Numbered from the stretch's first letter, positions 19,155 through 29,876 are shown. The stretch is 64,000 nucleotides of DNA from Microbacterium gubbeenense DSM 15944 (GCF_000422745.1 NZ_AUGQ01000001.1:332260-396259), one strand, 5' to 3'. Notes: generated by a model from the letters alone, not told the origin. Translations and numbers: made by a program.

Positions 19155-19173
19155 TTAGCTTAGGCTTACCTAA
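19155..19173. promoter_or_regulatory. Iron box (DtxR/IdeR-type) before the NRPS operon
   Basis: TTAGCTTAGGCTTACCTAA matches 17 of 19 positions of the consensus. It is 45 bases upstream of the hotdog thioesterase ATG, the first gene of the NRPS operon, and well placed to cover its promoter. Confidence 0.9.
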
Positions 19174-19218
19174 CTTAATGACGAGTACCGGGCGACCGGT
19201 TGCGAGTAGGAGCATTCG

Positions 19219-19764
19219 ATGACACATATCGCCGAGACCCTCGACGTCGCCCAGAGCAGGCAAGCGGAACGACGCCAGCGTCTGGTGAACTGGACCGACC
19301 CGGCTCAGGTCATCGACCGTGTGCGCGCGGTAAGCGGCCTCGAGGCCGTCCGCCGGATGGCCGATTCCGAGCTGCCGATCGCTCCGATGGCGGAGCTCAT
19401 GGACATCCGCGCGCTCGCCGTCGATCCGGGCCGGGTGGTCATCACGGCGCGCCCCGACGAGCTCTTCAGCAACGGCATGGGCGCAGCGCACGGCGGCTAC
19501 ACGGCGACGCTGCTCGACTCCGCCGCCTGGCTCGCCCTGCACACGAGGTGCCACAGGGGACAGTTCTGCTCGACACTGCAGCTCAACATCCACTACATGC
19601 GCAGCTTTCCCCTGGGAACGGGTGACGTGACGTGCGAGGGCACGGTGCTGCACTTCAGCAGCTCGACGGCCACGGCGGAGGCGACGATGATCGACGCCGA
19701 CGGCCGACGGCTGGCCCACGCGACCACGCACTGCATCGTCCGCTCCGCCGCCCGCCGCGCCTGA
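19219..19764 (+). CDS. Hotdog-fold thioesterase, PaaI/EntH-like
   Basis: The 181 residues have a hotdog thioesterase domain from about residue 65 to 175, with the family pattern GMGAAHGGYTATLLDSAAWLA. In enterobactin synthesis EntH is a hotdog enzyme that clears wrongly loaded aryl carrier proteins; the same proofreading role is inferred here. Because none of the NRPS proteins has a thioesterase domain, a part in product release cannot be excluded. AGGAG stands seven bases before the ATG. First gene of a long plus-strand operon running to 36712. Confidence 0.82.
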   Translation: MTHIAETLDVAQSRQAERRQRLVNWTDPAQVIDRVRAVSGLEAVRRMADSELPIAPMAELMDIRALAVDPGRVVITARPDELFSNGMGAAHGGYTATLLDSAAWLALHTRCHRGQFCSTLQLNIHYMRSFPLGTGDVTCEGTVLHFSSSTATAEATMIDADGRRLAHATTHCIVRSAARRA

Positions 19765-19792
19765 CGGCGCCCCACGAGGAATCGATATCGCC

Positions 19793-21799
19793 ATGCTTCC
19801 GCACGCCTCCACCGCGCCCGCAACTCCCGCCGCCGACCGGCTGGTCGACTCGTGGCCCCTCCGTAACGACCACCTCGCCGCGTTCGCACGGCGATTCCCC
19901 TCGGCCGACGGATCCGACTACGACTCCCTCGCCGAAGCGGCGCTCACGGATCCCGCCGGGTTCTGGACCGCTGTGCTCGATCACAGCGCGATCGAATACA
20001 CCGGCTCGCCCTCGCCCGCGATGGAGGAGACCCCGGCCCCGCCGTACGCGCGGTTCTTCCCGAACCTGTCCGTGAACTATGCGCGCGAGATCCTGCGCGG
20101 CCCCGCGGACGAGGATCCAACGCGCCCCGTCGTCGTCGCGCTCGCCGAGGACGGAGCGCGCACGCTCTGCACGCGCGCCGAGCTGCGGCTCCGCGTCGGC
20201 GCCGTCCGAGCCGAACTCCGCGCTGCGGGGATCACTCGCGGCGACGTCGTCGCCGCGGTCATGCCGAACCGCCTCGACGCGGTCGTGGTGTTCCTCGCCG
20301 CGGCATCGCTCGGTGCGATCTGGTCCGCGTGCGGCCCGGATCTCACCCCGGCCGGGATCCTCTCGCGGCTCGCTCCGCTGGAACCCGCGGCCCTTCTCGT
20401 CGCGACCGATGTGCGCAGCGGCGGGGCCCGCATCGACCTGAGCGCGTCGATGGGCGCCGTCCTGGACGGACTGCCGACCGTCGAGACGCTGCTCGTCTCC
20501 GGCGACGACGTGACCCGCGTGACCGGCGCCGCCGGACGCACGCCCGCACGCTCGCGCACCGTGGACGAGGCCGTCCTCGAGCACGCGGGTGCCGCGGCCG
20601 AGTTCGATGACGTGCCCTTCGACCACCCGCTGTGGGTTCTGCACACTTCCGGGACGACGGGACCGGTCAAGGGCATCGTGCACGGACACGGAGGGATCCT
20701 CCTCGAGCACTCGAAGCTGATGCGGCTGCAGAACGACATCGGCCCGACCGATCGTGTGGCGTGGTTCACGAGCGTCGGGTGGATGCTCTGGAACGTCAAC
20801 GTGTCGCTGATCGCGACGGGCGCGACCGTATACCTCCTGGAGGGATCTCCGCTGCATCCCGACGCGATGCAGCCCTGGCGGCTGGCCGCCGAGGAGCGCA
20901 TCACTTTCCTCGGGTGCGTCTCCCCTCTCGTCAACTTCGCGGCCTCGGCAGGGCTCTCGCCCGTCGACGCGTTCGACCTTGCCGCGCTGCGCGCGGTGAC
21001 CGTCTCGGGGGCTCCGCTGCTTCCCGACGCCGCCCGGTGGGTCACGACCGCGCTGGGCGACGGCGTCGTGCCGCTGTCGATGTCCGGCGGAACGGACATC
21101 TGCTCGGCCTTCCTCCAGCCGGCGCCCGGTGGCCCCATCAGCGCGGACGCCATCGCGGGGCGCGCGCTCGCGGTCGATGCGGAGGTCTTCGATGAGAACG
21201 GCCGGGCGACGCGCGGCCGGATCGGCGAACTCGTCGTGACGACGCCCCTGCCGTCGATGCCCGTGATGCTGTGGAACGACCCGGACGGCGAGCTCTACCG
21301 CACCGCCTACTACGAGCAGTACCCCGGGGTCTGGTGCCACGGCGACGCCGTCGAGGAGCGTACCGACGGATCCTTCGTGATGCACGGCCGCTCGGACGCC
21401 ACGCTGAACCGCGCGGGCATGCGCGTGGGCACGACCGAGTACTACCGCGCGATCTCCGCCGTCGCGGGGGTCGAGGACTCGCTGGTCGTCGAAGCACGTT
21501 CCGGCGCGACCGAGACCGAGATCATCGCCTTCGTGGTGCTCGCCGATGGTGCCGACCTCGAGGAGGTCTCGCGCGACGTGCGCGACGCGGTCGCCGGCGC
21601 GCTGTCGCCCGCGCACGTGCCCGACCGCGTCGTGGCCGCCCCCTCCGTGCCGCGCACCGTGACATCGAAGCCGTGCGAGGTCCCGGTGGGACGCATCCTC
21701 CGTGGCGTCGACCCCGACCGCGCGGTGAACCGCGATGCGCTCGCCGACCCCGGATCGATCGACTTCTACGTCGAGTTCGCCGGCACGCGCGGCGTGTGA
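19793..21799 (+). CDS. Acetoacetyl-CoA synthetase-like acyl-activating enzyme
   Basis: A 668-residue ANL-superfamily ligase. It has the acetoacetyl/acetyl-CoA synthetase N-terminus (FFPNLSVNYAREILRG near 85), the P-loop VLHTSGTTGPVKG near 282, the TSVGWMLWNV and MSGGTDICSAF segments, and the C-terminal hinge region MHGRSDATLNRAGMRVG. The catalytic Lys region near the C-terminus reads RTVTSKPCEVPV. Length and motifs fit acetoacetyl-CoA synthetase rather than a free-standing amino-acid adenylation enzyme. Its role in siderophore synthesis is unknown: it might supply an acyl group, or load a carrier lacking its own adenylation domain. Its stop overlaps the next gene's GTG (GTGA). Confidence 0.8.
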   Translation: MLPHASTAPATPAADRLVDSWPLRNDHLAAFARRFPSADGSDYDSLAEAALTDPAGFWTAVLDHSAIEYTGSPSPAMEETPAPPYARFFPNLSVNYAREILRGPADEDPTRPVVVALAEDGARTLCTRAELRLRVGAVRAELRAAGITRGDVVAAVMPNRLDAVVVFLAAASLGAIWSACGPDLTPAGILSRLAPLEPAALLVATDVRSGGARIDLSASMGAVLDGLPTVETLLVSGDDVTRVTGAAGRTPARSRTVDEAVLEHAGAAAEFDDVPFDHPLWVLHTSGTTGPVKGIVHGHGGILLEHSKLMRLQNDIGPTDRVAWFTSVGWMLWNVNVSLIATGATVYLLEGSPLHPDAMQPWRLAAEERITFLGCVSPLVNFAASAGLSPVDAFDLAALRAVTVSGAPLLPDAARWVTTALGDGVVPLSMSGGTDICSAFLQPAPGGPISADAIAGRALAVDAEVFDENGRATRGRIGELVVTTPLPSMPVMLWNDPDGELYRTAYYEQYPGVWCHGDAVEERTDGSFVMHGRSDATLNRAGMRVGTTEYYRAISAVAGVEDSLVVEARSGATETEIIAFVVLADGADLEEVSRDVRDAVAGALSPAHVPDRVVAAPSVPRTVTSKPCEVPVGRILRGVDPDRAVNRDALADPGSIDFYVEFAGTRGV

Positions 21800-24700
21800 G
21801 CGCACGTATGCAACAGGCGTTTCCGCTCTCCGCCCTCCAGTCCGCGTACCTCGCCTCCCTCGACGCATCGCTGCCCCTCGGGGGCCCGCCGATGCGGGAT
21901 ATCCGGGAGTACCTCGGTCCCGCACTGTCCGCCCCGCGCCTCGCGCGAGCCCTGCGCGAGCTGATCGCCCGTCACGCCGTCCTGCGGCTCGACGCCGACA
22001 CGGCGACCGGCATGCAGAGGATCCTTCCGCATTCCGAGGAGGCCATCGAGCTCACCGTCCTCACGGAGATCCCGTTGCCCGACGAGCTCGCCGCGTTGCG
22101 CGAGCGCCTGCGCACCGAGCCGCACCGGGCGGGGCGCATCGCGCACGTCGCCCTCGTGGCCGAGGCGCAGGACCGCACCCGACTCATCGTCGCGATCGAC
22201 GCGCTCGGCCTCGACGCTGCGTCTGTCCACCGGCTGCTGAGCGATGGCGCCGCCCTCTACCGCGGCGAGGATCTCGGCTCCGCTCCCGCCGACGACGAGC
22301 TGCGCGACACCCTCCTCCGCATCTCCGCGATGCGCGCGGACCGACGCGACGCCGACGCCGAGTGGTGGCGCGAGCGCCTCGCCGCCCTGCCTGCCGCCCC
22401 GGAACTGCCCTGGGCGTCGCGTCCCGAGTCGCTCGGGTCGGTGCCCCGTCGTCGTCGTACCGCCGCGATCCCCGCCGAGACGTGCGAACGCGCGATGGCG
22501 CTCGGCCGGTCGGCGGGCCTGTTCGGCAACAGCGTCGTCGCCCTCGCCGTCGCCGACGTGCTGCGCGCGTACTGCGGTGGCGCGGACCTTCGCCTGGGAG
22601 TCGCCGCCGGACACCTGCGCTCGCAGGACGACCCGCCCGCTCCCGCATCCGACTTCGTGATCGTCGGGATCGCCGGCGCCGATGCCCTGCTCACGGCCGG
22701 CGAGCGCGGCAGGCGTTTGCAGACCGAGTTGCTCGGCGCACTCGCGCATCCCGGCCTCAGCGGCATCGAACAGGTGCGGTGCGCGGCGCGGGTCACGGGC
22801 AGCCGGGAGATCGTGCCGATGCCGGTCGTTCTCACGATCGGTCTCGATTGGGGGGACGAGGGCGCGCTCGGCGGGCTCCACCTCGTCGACGGCGTGACGC
22901 TGACCCCGCAGACCGCCGTCGACATCCGCCTCACCCGTCGCGGCTCCGACGTGGTCGTCAGCGTGGATGCCGCCTCCGGTGCACTCGACGAGGGCATCGA
23001 CGAGGCGATCGCTCGGGAGGTCGCTCTCGCGCTCGAGCGCCTGGCCGCGGCGGACGCGTGGGAGCGCACGGGCGAGGTTCCCGTGCCGCCGGGATCCCGC
23101 CCCTTCGATCCGAGTGAGGTCGCCGCCGTCGACGTCGGCGACCGTATCGCGGCGCTCCTGGCTCCGGAGCGGACGCCGGCGGACGCGGATGCCGTCGTGC
23201 ACGGCGCCACCCGCTGGACTCGACATGATCTTGCGCGCGCCGTCAAGGACGCGCGCTCCGGTTTGGCGTCGCTCGGTGTGGCTCCGGGCGACGTCATCAT
23301 CGTGCAGGAAACGATCTCCCCCGAGGTCGTCGCCGTCGTGCTCGCGTGCGTGCTCGACGGCATCGTCTACGCACCGGTGGATCCGCAGACGCCCCCGGCG
23401 CGCCTCCGGGACATCGCCGGCGTCGCACGGCCCGTCCTCACCGTCGGGTCGGACGACGCCGCGGGGGTGCGCGCCGCGAGCGCCGGAACGATCATCGCTC
23501 GCGGGAGGGAGCACGCCGAGACCCGACCCGCCGCCGCTCGCCCGTCCCCCGACGACCTCCTGTATCTGCTGTTCACCTCCGGCTCGACCGGCACACCCAA
23601 GGGCGTCGAGATCACGCGCGGCGCGGTGTCCCGCGTCGTCACGTTCTCCCTCGACCGGTGGCGCACTGATCAGGAGGATGCCGTGCTCGCCGTCACGCCG
23701 CTGCAGCACGACATGGCGACGTACGACCTGCTCGGCGCGCTGCCCGCGGGGGCTCGTCTGGTGATCCCGACGGCGCAGAAGGATGCCGTGGAGTGGGCCG
23801 CGCTCGTGCGCGCGGAGCGGGTCACGACGTGGATCTCCGTCCCGGCGATCGCCGAGATGGTGCTCTCCGCGGCCGACGACGGCGATCTCGCGTCGCTTCG
23901 GGTCGTCGCGCTCGGCGGCGACTGGGTGACGGGTGAGATCGCGGCTCGGCTGCGCAGAGCGGCTCCGCGCTGCGTTCTCCATTCCCTCGGCGGACCGACC
24001 GAGACGACCATGTGGAACATCTGGCGCCGCGCCCAGGAGGACGACGGACCCGGCCCCCTTCCGTACGGCCGGCCGCTGCCGGGCAGCGACTACCACGTGC
24101 TCGACCGCAACGGGTTCCGCTGCCCCGACGGCGTGACGGGCCGCATCCATTGCACGGGCGAGGGGCTCGCCCGCGGGTATCTCGCGGACCCGGTCGCGAC
24201 CGCGCGGGCGTTCGTCACCGTCACCGGGTATCAGGGTCGATCGCAGCGGGCGTTCCGCACGGGCGACCTCGGCAGCTTCCGCGCCGACGGGACCGTGGTG
24301 TTCCGCGGGCGGGCCGACGGGTTCGTGAAGGTGCGCGGCGTGCGGATCGAGCCGGGCGACGTCGAGCGCGCGGTCCTCACGGTCCCGGGAGTAGAGCGCG
24401 CCGTCGCGGTCGCCGTCGACGACGAGCTCCGCCTGGTCTGGACCGCCTCGGATCCGTATGCGGCGAGCGCCGAGGTGTCCGATCGCATCCGAGGTGCGTG
24501 CGCCGAGGCGCTTCCGCCGTCGCACCGCCCCGATGTCGTCCGCCTCGTCGACACGATGCCGCTGACGGTGAACGGCAAGCCGGACAGGCGCGCCATCGCG
24601 GAGCTGGCACCGGCAGGGACCGTGGATCCGTTGCAGGGCGTCGTCGCAGGCACCGTCGCACGCCTGCTGATGCTGCAGCAGCCGCCGGGCATCGACGATC

Positions 24701-24927
24701 CGCTCCGCGAGGTGGGCTGGCGCCCGTCGCTGCGCTCCGCGCTCGTCTCCGACCTCACGGCGGATCTCGGCGGATACCCGATCGCGCTGCCTGCCCCGGG
24801 CGCGATGACCGTCCGCCAGTTGGCGCGTTCCGTCGCCGAGCGGGCCGCAGACCCGACGACCCTGAACCTCGCGGCCGACCTGGCGTCTCAGCTCGGCGCA
24901 ACCCCGATGGGAAGGACCACTCGATGA
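21796..24927 (+). CDS. NRPS with Cy - A - carrier-like domains (NRPS A)
   Basis: 1043 residues. Residues 5-440 resemble a heterocyclization domain: instead of HHxxxDG it has DALGLDAAS at 135-143, matching the Cy pattern DxxxxDxxS, and later VTLTPQTAVD. An adenylation domain follows (FTSGSTGTPKG near 593, LGGPTETT, FRTGDLG, NGKPDRR), with QHDMATYDLLG near 637, a form seen in Cy-linked A domains. My hand-aligned pocket (DMYIAGLMW-K) matches no substrate I know. The last about 75 residues look like a carrier protein, but the usual GGDS is WRPS (975-978), so loading is uncertain. The GTG at 21796 overlaps the previous stop; an ATG at 21808 is the alternative. It is coupled to the next NRPS by ATGA. 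Confidence 0.85.
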   Translation: MSARMQQAFPLSALQSAYLASLDASLPLGGPPMRDIREYLGPALSAPRLARALRELIARHAVLRLDADTATGMQRILPHSEEAIELTVLTEIPLPDELAALRERLRTEPHRAGRIAHVALVAEAQDRTRLIVAIDALGLDAASVHRLLSDGAALYRGEDLGSAPADDELRDTLLRISAMRADRRDADAEWWRERLAALPAAPELPWASRPESLGSVPRRRRTAAIPAETCERAMALGRSAGLFGNSVVALAVADVLRAYCGGADLRLGVAAGHLRSQDDPPAPASDFVIVGIAGADALLTAGERGRRLQTELLGALAHPGLSGIEQVRCAARVTGSREIVPMPVVLTIGLDWGDEGALGGLHLVDGVTLTPQTAVDIRLTRRGSDVVVSVDAASGALDEGIDEAIAREVALALERLAAADAWERTGEVPVPPGSRPFDPSEVAAVDVGDRIAALLAPERTPADADAVVHGATRWTRHDLARAVKDARSGLASLGVAPGDVIIVQETISPEVVAVVLACVLDGIVYAPVDPQTPPARLRDIAGVARPVLTVGSDDAAGVRAASAGTIIARGREHAETRPAAARPSPDDLLYLLFTSGSTGTPKGVEITRGAVSRVVTFSLDRWRTDQEDAVLAVTPLQHDMATYDLLGALPAGARLVIPTAQKDAVEWAALVRAERVTTWISVPAIAEMVLSAADDGDLASLRVVALGGDWVTGEIAARLRRAAPRCVLHSLGGPTETTMWNIWRRAQEDDGPGPLPYGRPLPGSDYHVLDRNGFRCPDGVTGRIHCTGEGLARGYLADPVATARAFVTVTGYQGRSQRAFRTGDLGSFRADGTVVFRGRADGFVKVRGVRIEPGDVERAVLTVPGVERAVAVAVDDELRLVWTASDPYAASAEVSDRIRGACAEALPPSHRPDVVRLVDTMPLTVNGKPDRRAIAELAPAGTVDPLQGVVAGTVARLLMLQQPPGIDDPLREVGWRPSLRSALVSDLTADLGGYPIALPAPGAMTVRQLARSVAERAADPTTLNLAADLASQLGATPMGRTTR

Positions 24928-27900
24928 CCGCATCCGATACCGCCGCCGACCGTCGCGAACTGATGGCGCGTCTGCTCCGAGAGCGCGGCATCGAGATCCC
25001 GTCCGCGCCGGCGGAGTCCGAGCAGCTCCCGGCGGATCCGCTCGCGCTGTCGCCCACGGAGGAGCGCATGTGGATGCTGCATGAGCTCGACCCCGCCGCG
25101 GCGACGGGAACGGCGGCCGGCGCCGTGTGGTTGCGCGGACCCGTCGACGAGTACGAGATCCTTCGCGCTCTGCGCCTCGTCGGCGCGGAGTTCCCGGCGC
25201 TGCGCACCAGGTATCGGGAGGATCCCGACCGCGGGGTCGTTCCCGATCCGACGCCGTGGGACGAGTGGCTCCCGGACTTCGCTGCGGAGACCGCGGCGAG
25301 CGCTTCGGATGCGCTCGATGCGGCACGGGCGCTCGCGCGTCGTCCGTTCGACCTCGAGGCCGATCACGGGGTGCGCATCCGGCTCGTGCGGGTGGTCTCC
25401 GAGACCGACCTCGTGCTGCTCGCCGTGGCCGGACACCACATCAGCCTGGACGACGCCGCATGGCCCGTCGTCCTCCAGCGGGTCTGCGCGATCGTGCGCG
25501 ACGGCGTGACCGAGCCCGCCGCCGAGGATCCGTCGTATCGCGCATACGCGCAGCGCAGGGCGGCAGAGAGCGGTTCGCCCGCGGAGCGCGCCCACCTCGA
25601 GTTCTGGCGGGGCGCCTATCCCTCCCCGCCTCGCCCGGTCGCGCTCCCCTCGGCGTGGTTCCGGCGACAACAGGCGGCGCTCGCCCCCGCGGCCGTGATC
25701 GACGTCGCCGGCGGCGCGACGGCACCGCGAGACGCGACGACGGCGGGGCGGCTCCGCCTCGAGATCCCGGGCGGGGGCCGCATCGTGCGCGACGCCGCCC
25801 GGCGCCTCGGCGTCAGCCCGTTCCACCTGGAGGTGGCCGCCACGGCGATGCTCCTGTCCGCCGCCGGCGGCGACGACGATATGACGCTTGCGACGCCGGT
25901 CGTCGATGCGTCGTCCGCCGATGGCCGACCGCTCGTCGGCGCGACTGGGAACCTCGTACCGCTGCGCATCCGTCTCGATTCGGAGCGCACCGTCGCCGAG
26001 GAGCTGCGGAGAGTGAAGCAGACCTGCCTCGACGCCGTCGCGCACTCCGAGGTGCCGATCGAGAGCATCCTCGGCGCCCTGGGCTCTTCCGGACGCCGGC
26101 CCTTCAACGTCACCGTGCTGCTCCATCAGGGTCTCGAGGACTCGATCGACCTCCCGGGCGTGCGCGCGCTGCCCGCTCCGCTGCCCCCGGTGGGCGCCGA
26201 GACCGACCTCACGATCGCGATGGAGCGCCCCGACGACGATCTGAGGCTCGAGATCACCTATGCGCCCGCCGTCCGCACCGCGTCGGCTGCTGATGTGCTC
26301 GACCGGCTCGTCGAGATCATTGAGGCGCTCACGCGGGAGGCCAACGCCGACGCGGCGTGGCGCGAGGCGATCGGGGCGCACTCCCCCGCCGCGGAGGTCG
26401 TCCGCGGCGACGAATCCCTCGCCCCGGATCGCGGTGCGGGACGCACCGCCTCCGCCGCGCGCGTCGCAGAGGTGCTCGACGCCTTCCGCGCGGCTCTGCC
26501 GGACGCCGAGATCGACGCCGACACGGACTTCTTCGACGCGGGCGGGCACTCGCTGATCGCGACGCGCGTCATCGTCGACCTGCGCCGCCGGACCGGCGCG
26601 GATCTGCGGATCGCCGACTTCTTCGCCGCGCCGAGCGCCCGCCTGCTCGCGGCGCGCCTGCCCGAGAAGACTCCGCCCGCGGCTGTGAACGCCGTGCCGG
26701 CCTCGGAGGCGGCACTCCCGGCCGAGGTTCCGCTCTCGCCCGCGCAGAGCCGGCTGTGGTTCCTCGAGAAGGCGACCGACGCGGGGCGCGCCTACCTCGT
26801 CCCGATGCTCCTCGACCTCGACGGAGCACCCGACGAACGGGCGCTCGTCGGGGCGCTGCACGATCTCGTGCGCAGGCACGACGTGCTGCGCTCGGTGATC
26901 GGCGACTCGGACGGCACCCCGCGGAGCAGGTACCTCCCCGACGACGAGCTCGCCGAGGCGCTGCCGCGCATGGTCCGCGTCGTCACGGTCGCCGACGATC
27001 ACGCGGCCGAGACGCTGCTGCGCGACGAGATCGAGGCCCCGTTCGACCGCGCGCTTCCGCTGTTCCGCGCGCTGATCGTCGACACCAACAGCGGCCCGCG
27101 GCATCTCGCGCTCGTCCTCCATCATCTGATCTGCGACGAATGGTCCACGGGCGTCCTGCTGCGCGACCTGTCCCGGGCCTATGCGCGGCGCACCGGCGCT
27201 CCGACGGATCCGGCACCTGTCGCAGCGAGCTACGCGCGGCACGCGCTGGCGCGCGCCGCGAGCGCCGGCGATGATGCGCACGTGGAATGGTGGGCGCAGG
27301 AGCTCAGCGGAGCGCCCCAGGATCTCCTGGTGCGCGGGCGCACCCGCGACCAGGCCGCACGGACGTCCGCGGGCGGTTCGGTCCCCGTCGCTCTCGCCCC
27401 GCACGTCGTCCACGCCGTGCACGCGTTCTCCCGCGCCGAGGGGACCTCGCCGTTCGTCGTGCTGCAGACCGCGCTCGCGCTGACGCTCGACCGGCTCGGC
27501 GCGGGCTCCGACGTCCTCATCGCGACGCCCGTCTCGGGCCGCGAGGACGCCGCCTTCAGCGACACGGTCGGCCTGTTCGTCAACACGGTCGTGCTGCGGC
27601 ACCGCCTCGCGGGCGATCCGAGCGGTCGCGACGTCGTCGCCGACGCGCACGCGAGCATGCTCGCCGCGCTCGAGCACAGCTCCGCCGAGTTCGACGCAGT
27701 CGTCGACCGCGTCGCCGACGAGCGCACGACAACCCGGAACCCTCTCGCTCAGGTGCTCGTGCAGATCCACGACGATCACGAGCTCGCCGGCGAGATCGGC
27801 GGAGAGGGCGACGCCCCGTTCTCCTACCGCGCGCGCCGAACGGCGCAGGACACCGCGAAATTCGATCTGACCCTCGAGCTGTCGGTCACACCCACGAGGA

Positions 27901-29876
27901 TCGACGGAGAGATCGGCTTCGCGCGCGACGTCTACGACGCGGAGGACGCAGAGGCCGTCGCGACGACCTTCACTCGCATCGTCAAGGCCATCACCAGCAG
28001 CCCGAGCAGCACGATCTCGCGCCTCGCCGTGCCGGAGGAGGCCACCGTGCTCGACGGCGGCGCCGCCGCGCCGATGGACACGGTTCCGGAGCTCCTCGAG
28101 AGCGCGCCGCTCGGAGGCGCGATCACGATCGACGGCGCGCGCATCGACCGGGAGGAGTTCGCGCGACGGGTCGATGCCCTGCGCCGCCGCCTCGGCGGCG
28201 CCCTGGCCTCGGGCCGCGGACAGATCGCCGCCGTCCTCGTCGCCCGCGACGCGGATTCACTGATCGCGCTCGTCGCGGCGGCCGCCTCGGGTCTCGCCGT
28301 CGCCCCGCTCGATGCCACGGCCCCCGACGCACACCTGCGTCAGCGGATCGACACGCTGTCGCCGGACCTCCTGCTCGCCGACTCGGATCGCGCCGCGCGA
28401 CTCGCGACCGACGCGCCCGTGCTGGCGCTCGACGGGTCAGGCGACGAGAAGGATCCGCTGCGTTCCGAAGCATCGGGCGCGCACGCCGCCTACGTCGTGC
28501 ACACATCCGGGTCCACGGGCGCGCCGCGTGCGGTCGCCGGCACCCAGCGCGCCCTCGCGAACCGGTTGCGATGGGACCTCGATCAGGGCGCCGATATCGA
28601 ACGCGTGCTGCTGCTGTCGTCGCTGACGTTCATCGACGGCGTCACGAGCGTCCTCGCCGCCGCGGCCGGCCGCGAGCTCATCGTTCCCACGAACGAGGAA
28701 CTCGCCGACCTCGCACTGCTCGAGCAGCTCGCCGTCCGGACCGGAACGCAGTCCGCGACCACGGTTCCAAGCCTTCTCGCCGTCATCCTGCGCGAGCGTC
28801 CGGCGCTCGTGCGATCCGTTCGCCGGTGGGTGTCCAGCGGCGAGGCCCTCGCGCCGAGCGTCGTCGCGACCTTCGCCGCGGTCGCGCCCGACTCCGTCCT
28901 GATCGATTCCTACGGTCAGACCGAGGGCGCCGGGGACGACGTGCGCGGCGTCCGCGCGGGAGCGGGTGTCACGGACACCGGCGCCATCGGATCCGCCGTG
29001 CCCGGAGTGACCGTGCGCGTGCTGGATCACCGCCTCATGCCGGTCCCCGACGGTGCGACCGGCGACGTCTACACGAGCGGAGTGCAGCTCGCCGCCGGTT
29101 ATCTGGGTGCTCCGGGCGCCACGGCGGAGCGGTTCGTAGCCGCTCCCGGCGGCGCGCGCATGTACCGCACGGGAGACCGCGGGCGGATCCGTCCCGCGTC
29201 CGGTCTCGAGCTCGGCACGCGGTCCGACCGCGAGGTCAAGGTGCGCGGCGTGCGGATCGATCCCGCGTCGGCCGCGCACGAGCTCGCCGGGATCCCCGAG
29301 ATCGTCGACGCGGCGGTGCTCGCCGAGCCGTCGCCCTCGGGCGCGCGCCTCGCCGCGGCCGTGGTGCCCGCCGACCCCGACTCGGCGCCCGAGCAGCTCC
29401 TCGCCGCCGCGCGCCGGGACCTGCCGAACCACCTCGTGCCGTCGCGCATCGCGGTCGTCACCGAGATCCCGCGCCTGTCGACCGGCAAGGTGGACGTCCG
29501 GGCGCTCCGGTTGCCGCTCGCTGCCGGCGACTCGGGCGGAGCCCCGCGCGGCGAGGAGGAGACGGAGATCGCGCGCATCTTCCGGGACGTGCTCGGAGCC
29601 TCGCTCGGCGCGCGCGAGATCGGTCGGGACGATGACTTCTTCGCGCTCGGAGGCGATTCGATCACCTCGCTCGCCGTCGTGTCCCGCGCGCGCGCGAGCG
29701 GCCTGGAGGTGACGGTCCCGCAGATCTTCGAGCACCCGACCGTCGCGGCGCTCGCCTCCGTCGCCATGCCGACGACGGCTCAGAGCGCACCGTCCGACAC
29801 GGCACCGCTCGCGGCGTCGGGCCTGGACGACGACGAGCTCGCCGGGCTCCTCGCCCGCGTGGAGGGAGCAGCATGA
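24924..29876 (+). CDS. NRPS with C - PCP - C - A - PCP domains (NRPS B); A domain predicted for beta-alanine
   Basis: 1650 residues. First condensation domain at about 35-490 with [11 protein letters not shown] (HH at 171-172), then a carrier with [10 protein letters not shown] (Ser 543) and no adenylation domain between. Second condensation domain at about 600-1040 ([12 protein letters not shown] at 733-734), adenylation domain from about 1080 ([13 protein letters not shown] near 1193, [26 protein letters not shown]), and a final carrier [10 protein letters not shown] (Ser 1579). In the A-domain pocket the usual Asp 235 is Ile and Asp stands at 236 (FIDGVT, 1236-1241), the pattern known for beta-amino-acid activation; Ser 301, Asp 331 and Lys 517 equivalents also match the published beta-alanine code. 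ATGA overlaps couple it on both sides. Confidence 0.92.
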   Translation: MTASDTAADRRELMARLLRERGIEIPSAPAESEQLPADPLALSPTEERMWMLHELDPAAATGTAAGAVWLRGPVDEYEILRALRLVGAEFPALRTRYREDPDRGVVPDPTPWDEWLPDFAAETAASASDALDAARALARRPFDLEADHGVRIRLVRVVSETDLVLLAVAGHHISLDDAAWPVVLQRVCAIVRDGVTEPAAEDPSYRAYAQRRAAESGSPAERAHLEFWRGAYPSPPRPVALPSAWFRRQQAALAPAAVIDVAGGATAPRDATTAGRLRLEIPGGGRIVRDAARRLGVSPFHLEVAATAMLLSAAGGDDDMTLATPVVDASSADGRPLVGATGNLVPLRIRLDSERTVAEELRRVKQTCLDAVAHSEVPIESILGALGSSGRRPFNVTVLLHQGLEDSIDLPGVRALPAPLPPVGAETDLTIAMERPDDDLRLEITYAPAVRTASAADVLDRLVEIIEALTREANADAAWREAIGAHSPAAEVVRGDESLAPDRGAGRTASAARVAEVLDAFRAALPDAEIDADTDFFDAGGHSLIATRVIVDLRRRTGADLRIADFFAAPSARLLAARLPEKTPPAAVNAVPASEAALPAEVPLSPAQSRLWFLEKATDAGRAYLVPMLLDLDGAPDERALVGALHDLVRRHDVLRSVIGDSDGTPRSRYLPDDELAEALPRMVRVVTVADDHAAETLLRDEIEAPFDRALPLFRALIVDTNSGPRHLALVLHHLICDEWSTGVLLRDLSRAYARRTGAPTDPAPVAASYARHALARAASAGDDAHVEWWAQELSGAPQDLLVRGRTRDQAARTSAGGSVPVALAPHVVHAVHAFSRAEGTSPFVVLQTALALTLDRLGAGSDVLIATPVSGREDAAFSDTVGLFVNTVVLRHRLAGDPSGRDVVADAHASMLAALEHSSAEFDAVVDRVADERTTTRNPLAQVLVQIHDDHELAGEIGGEGDAPFSYRARRTAQDTAKFDLTLELSVTPTRIDGEIGFARDVYDAEDAEAVATTFTRIVKAITSSPSSTISRLAVPEEATVLDGGAAAPMDTVPELLESAPLGGAITIDGARIDREEFARRVDALRRRLGGALASGRGQIAAVLVARDADSLIALVAAAASGLAVAPLDATAPDAHLRQRIDTLSPDLLLADSDRAARLATDAPVLALDGSGDEKDPLRSEASGAHAAYVVHTSGSTGAPRAVAGTQRALANRLRWDLDQGADIERVLLLSSLTFIDGVTSVLAAAAGRELIVPTNEELADLALLEQLAVRTGTQSATTVPSLLAVILRERPALVRSVRRWVSSGEALAPSVVATFAAVAPDSVLIDSYGQTEGAGDDVRGVRAGAGVTDTGAIGSAVPGVTVRVLDHRLMPVPDGATGDVYTSGVQLAAGYLGAPGATAERFVAAPGGARMYRTGDRGRIRPASGLELGTRSDREVKVRGVRIDPASAAHELAGIPEIVDAAVLAEPSPSGARLAAAVVPADPDSAPEQLLAAARRDLPNHLVPSRIAVVTEIPRLSTGKVDVRALRLPLAAGDSGGAPRGEEETEIARIFRDVLGASLGAREIGRDDDFFALGGDSITSLAVVSRARASGLEVTVPQIFEHPTVAALASVAMPTTAQSAPSDTAPLAASGLDDDELAGLLARVEGAA

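Noticed and set aside
21766..25326. Long minus-strand open frame opposite NRPS A and the start of NRPS B
   Set aside because: High-GC codon bias leaves the opposite frame open. The product has no domain and the plus strand carries NRPS motifs throughout.
24924..26600. Possible frameshift or deletion removing an A domain from NRPS B
   Set aside because: The frame is continuous, the C-PCP-C junctions look natural and there is no A-domain remnant in any frame; treated as a real A-less module.
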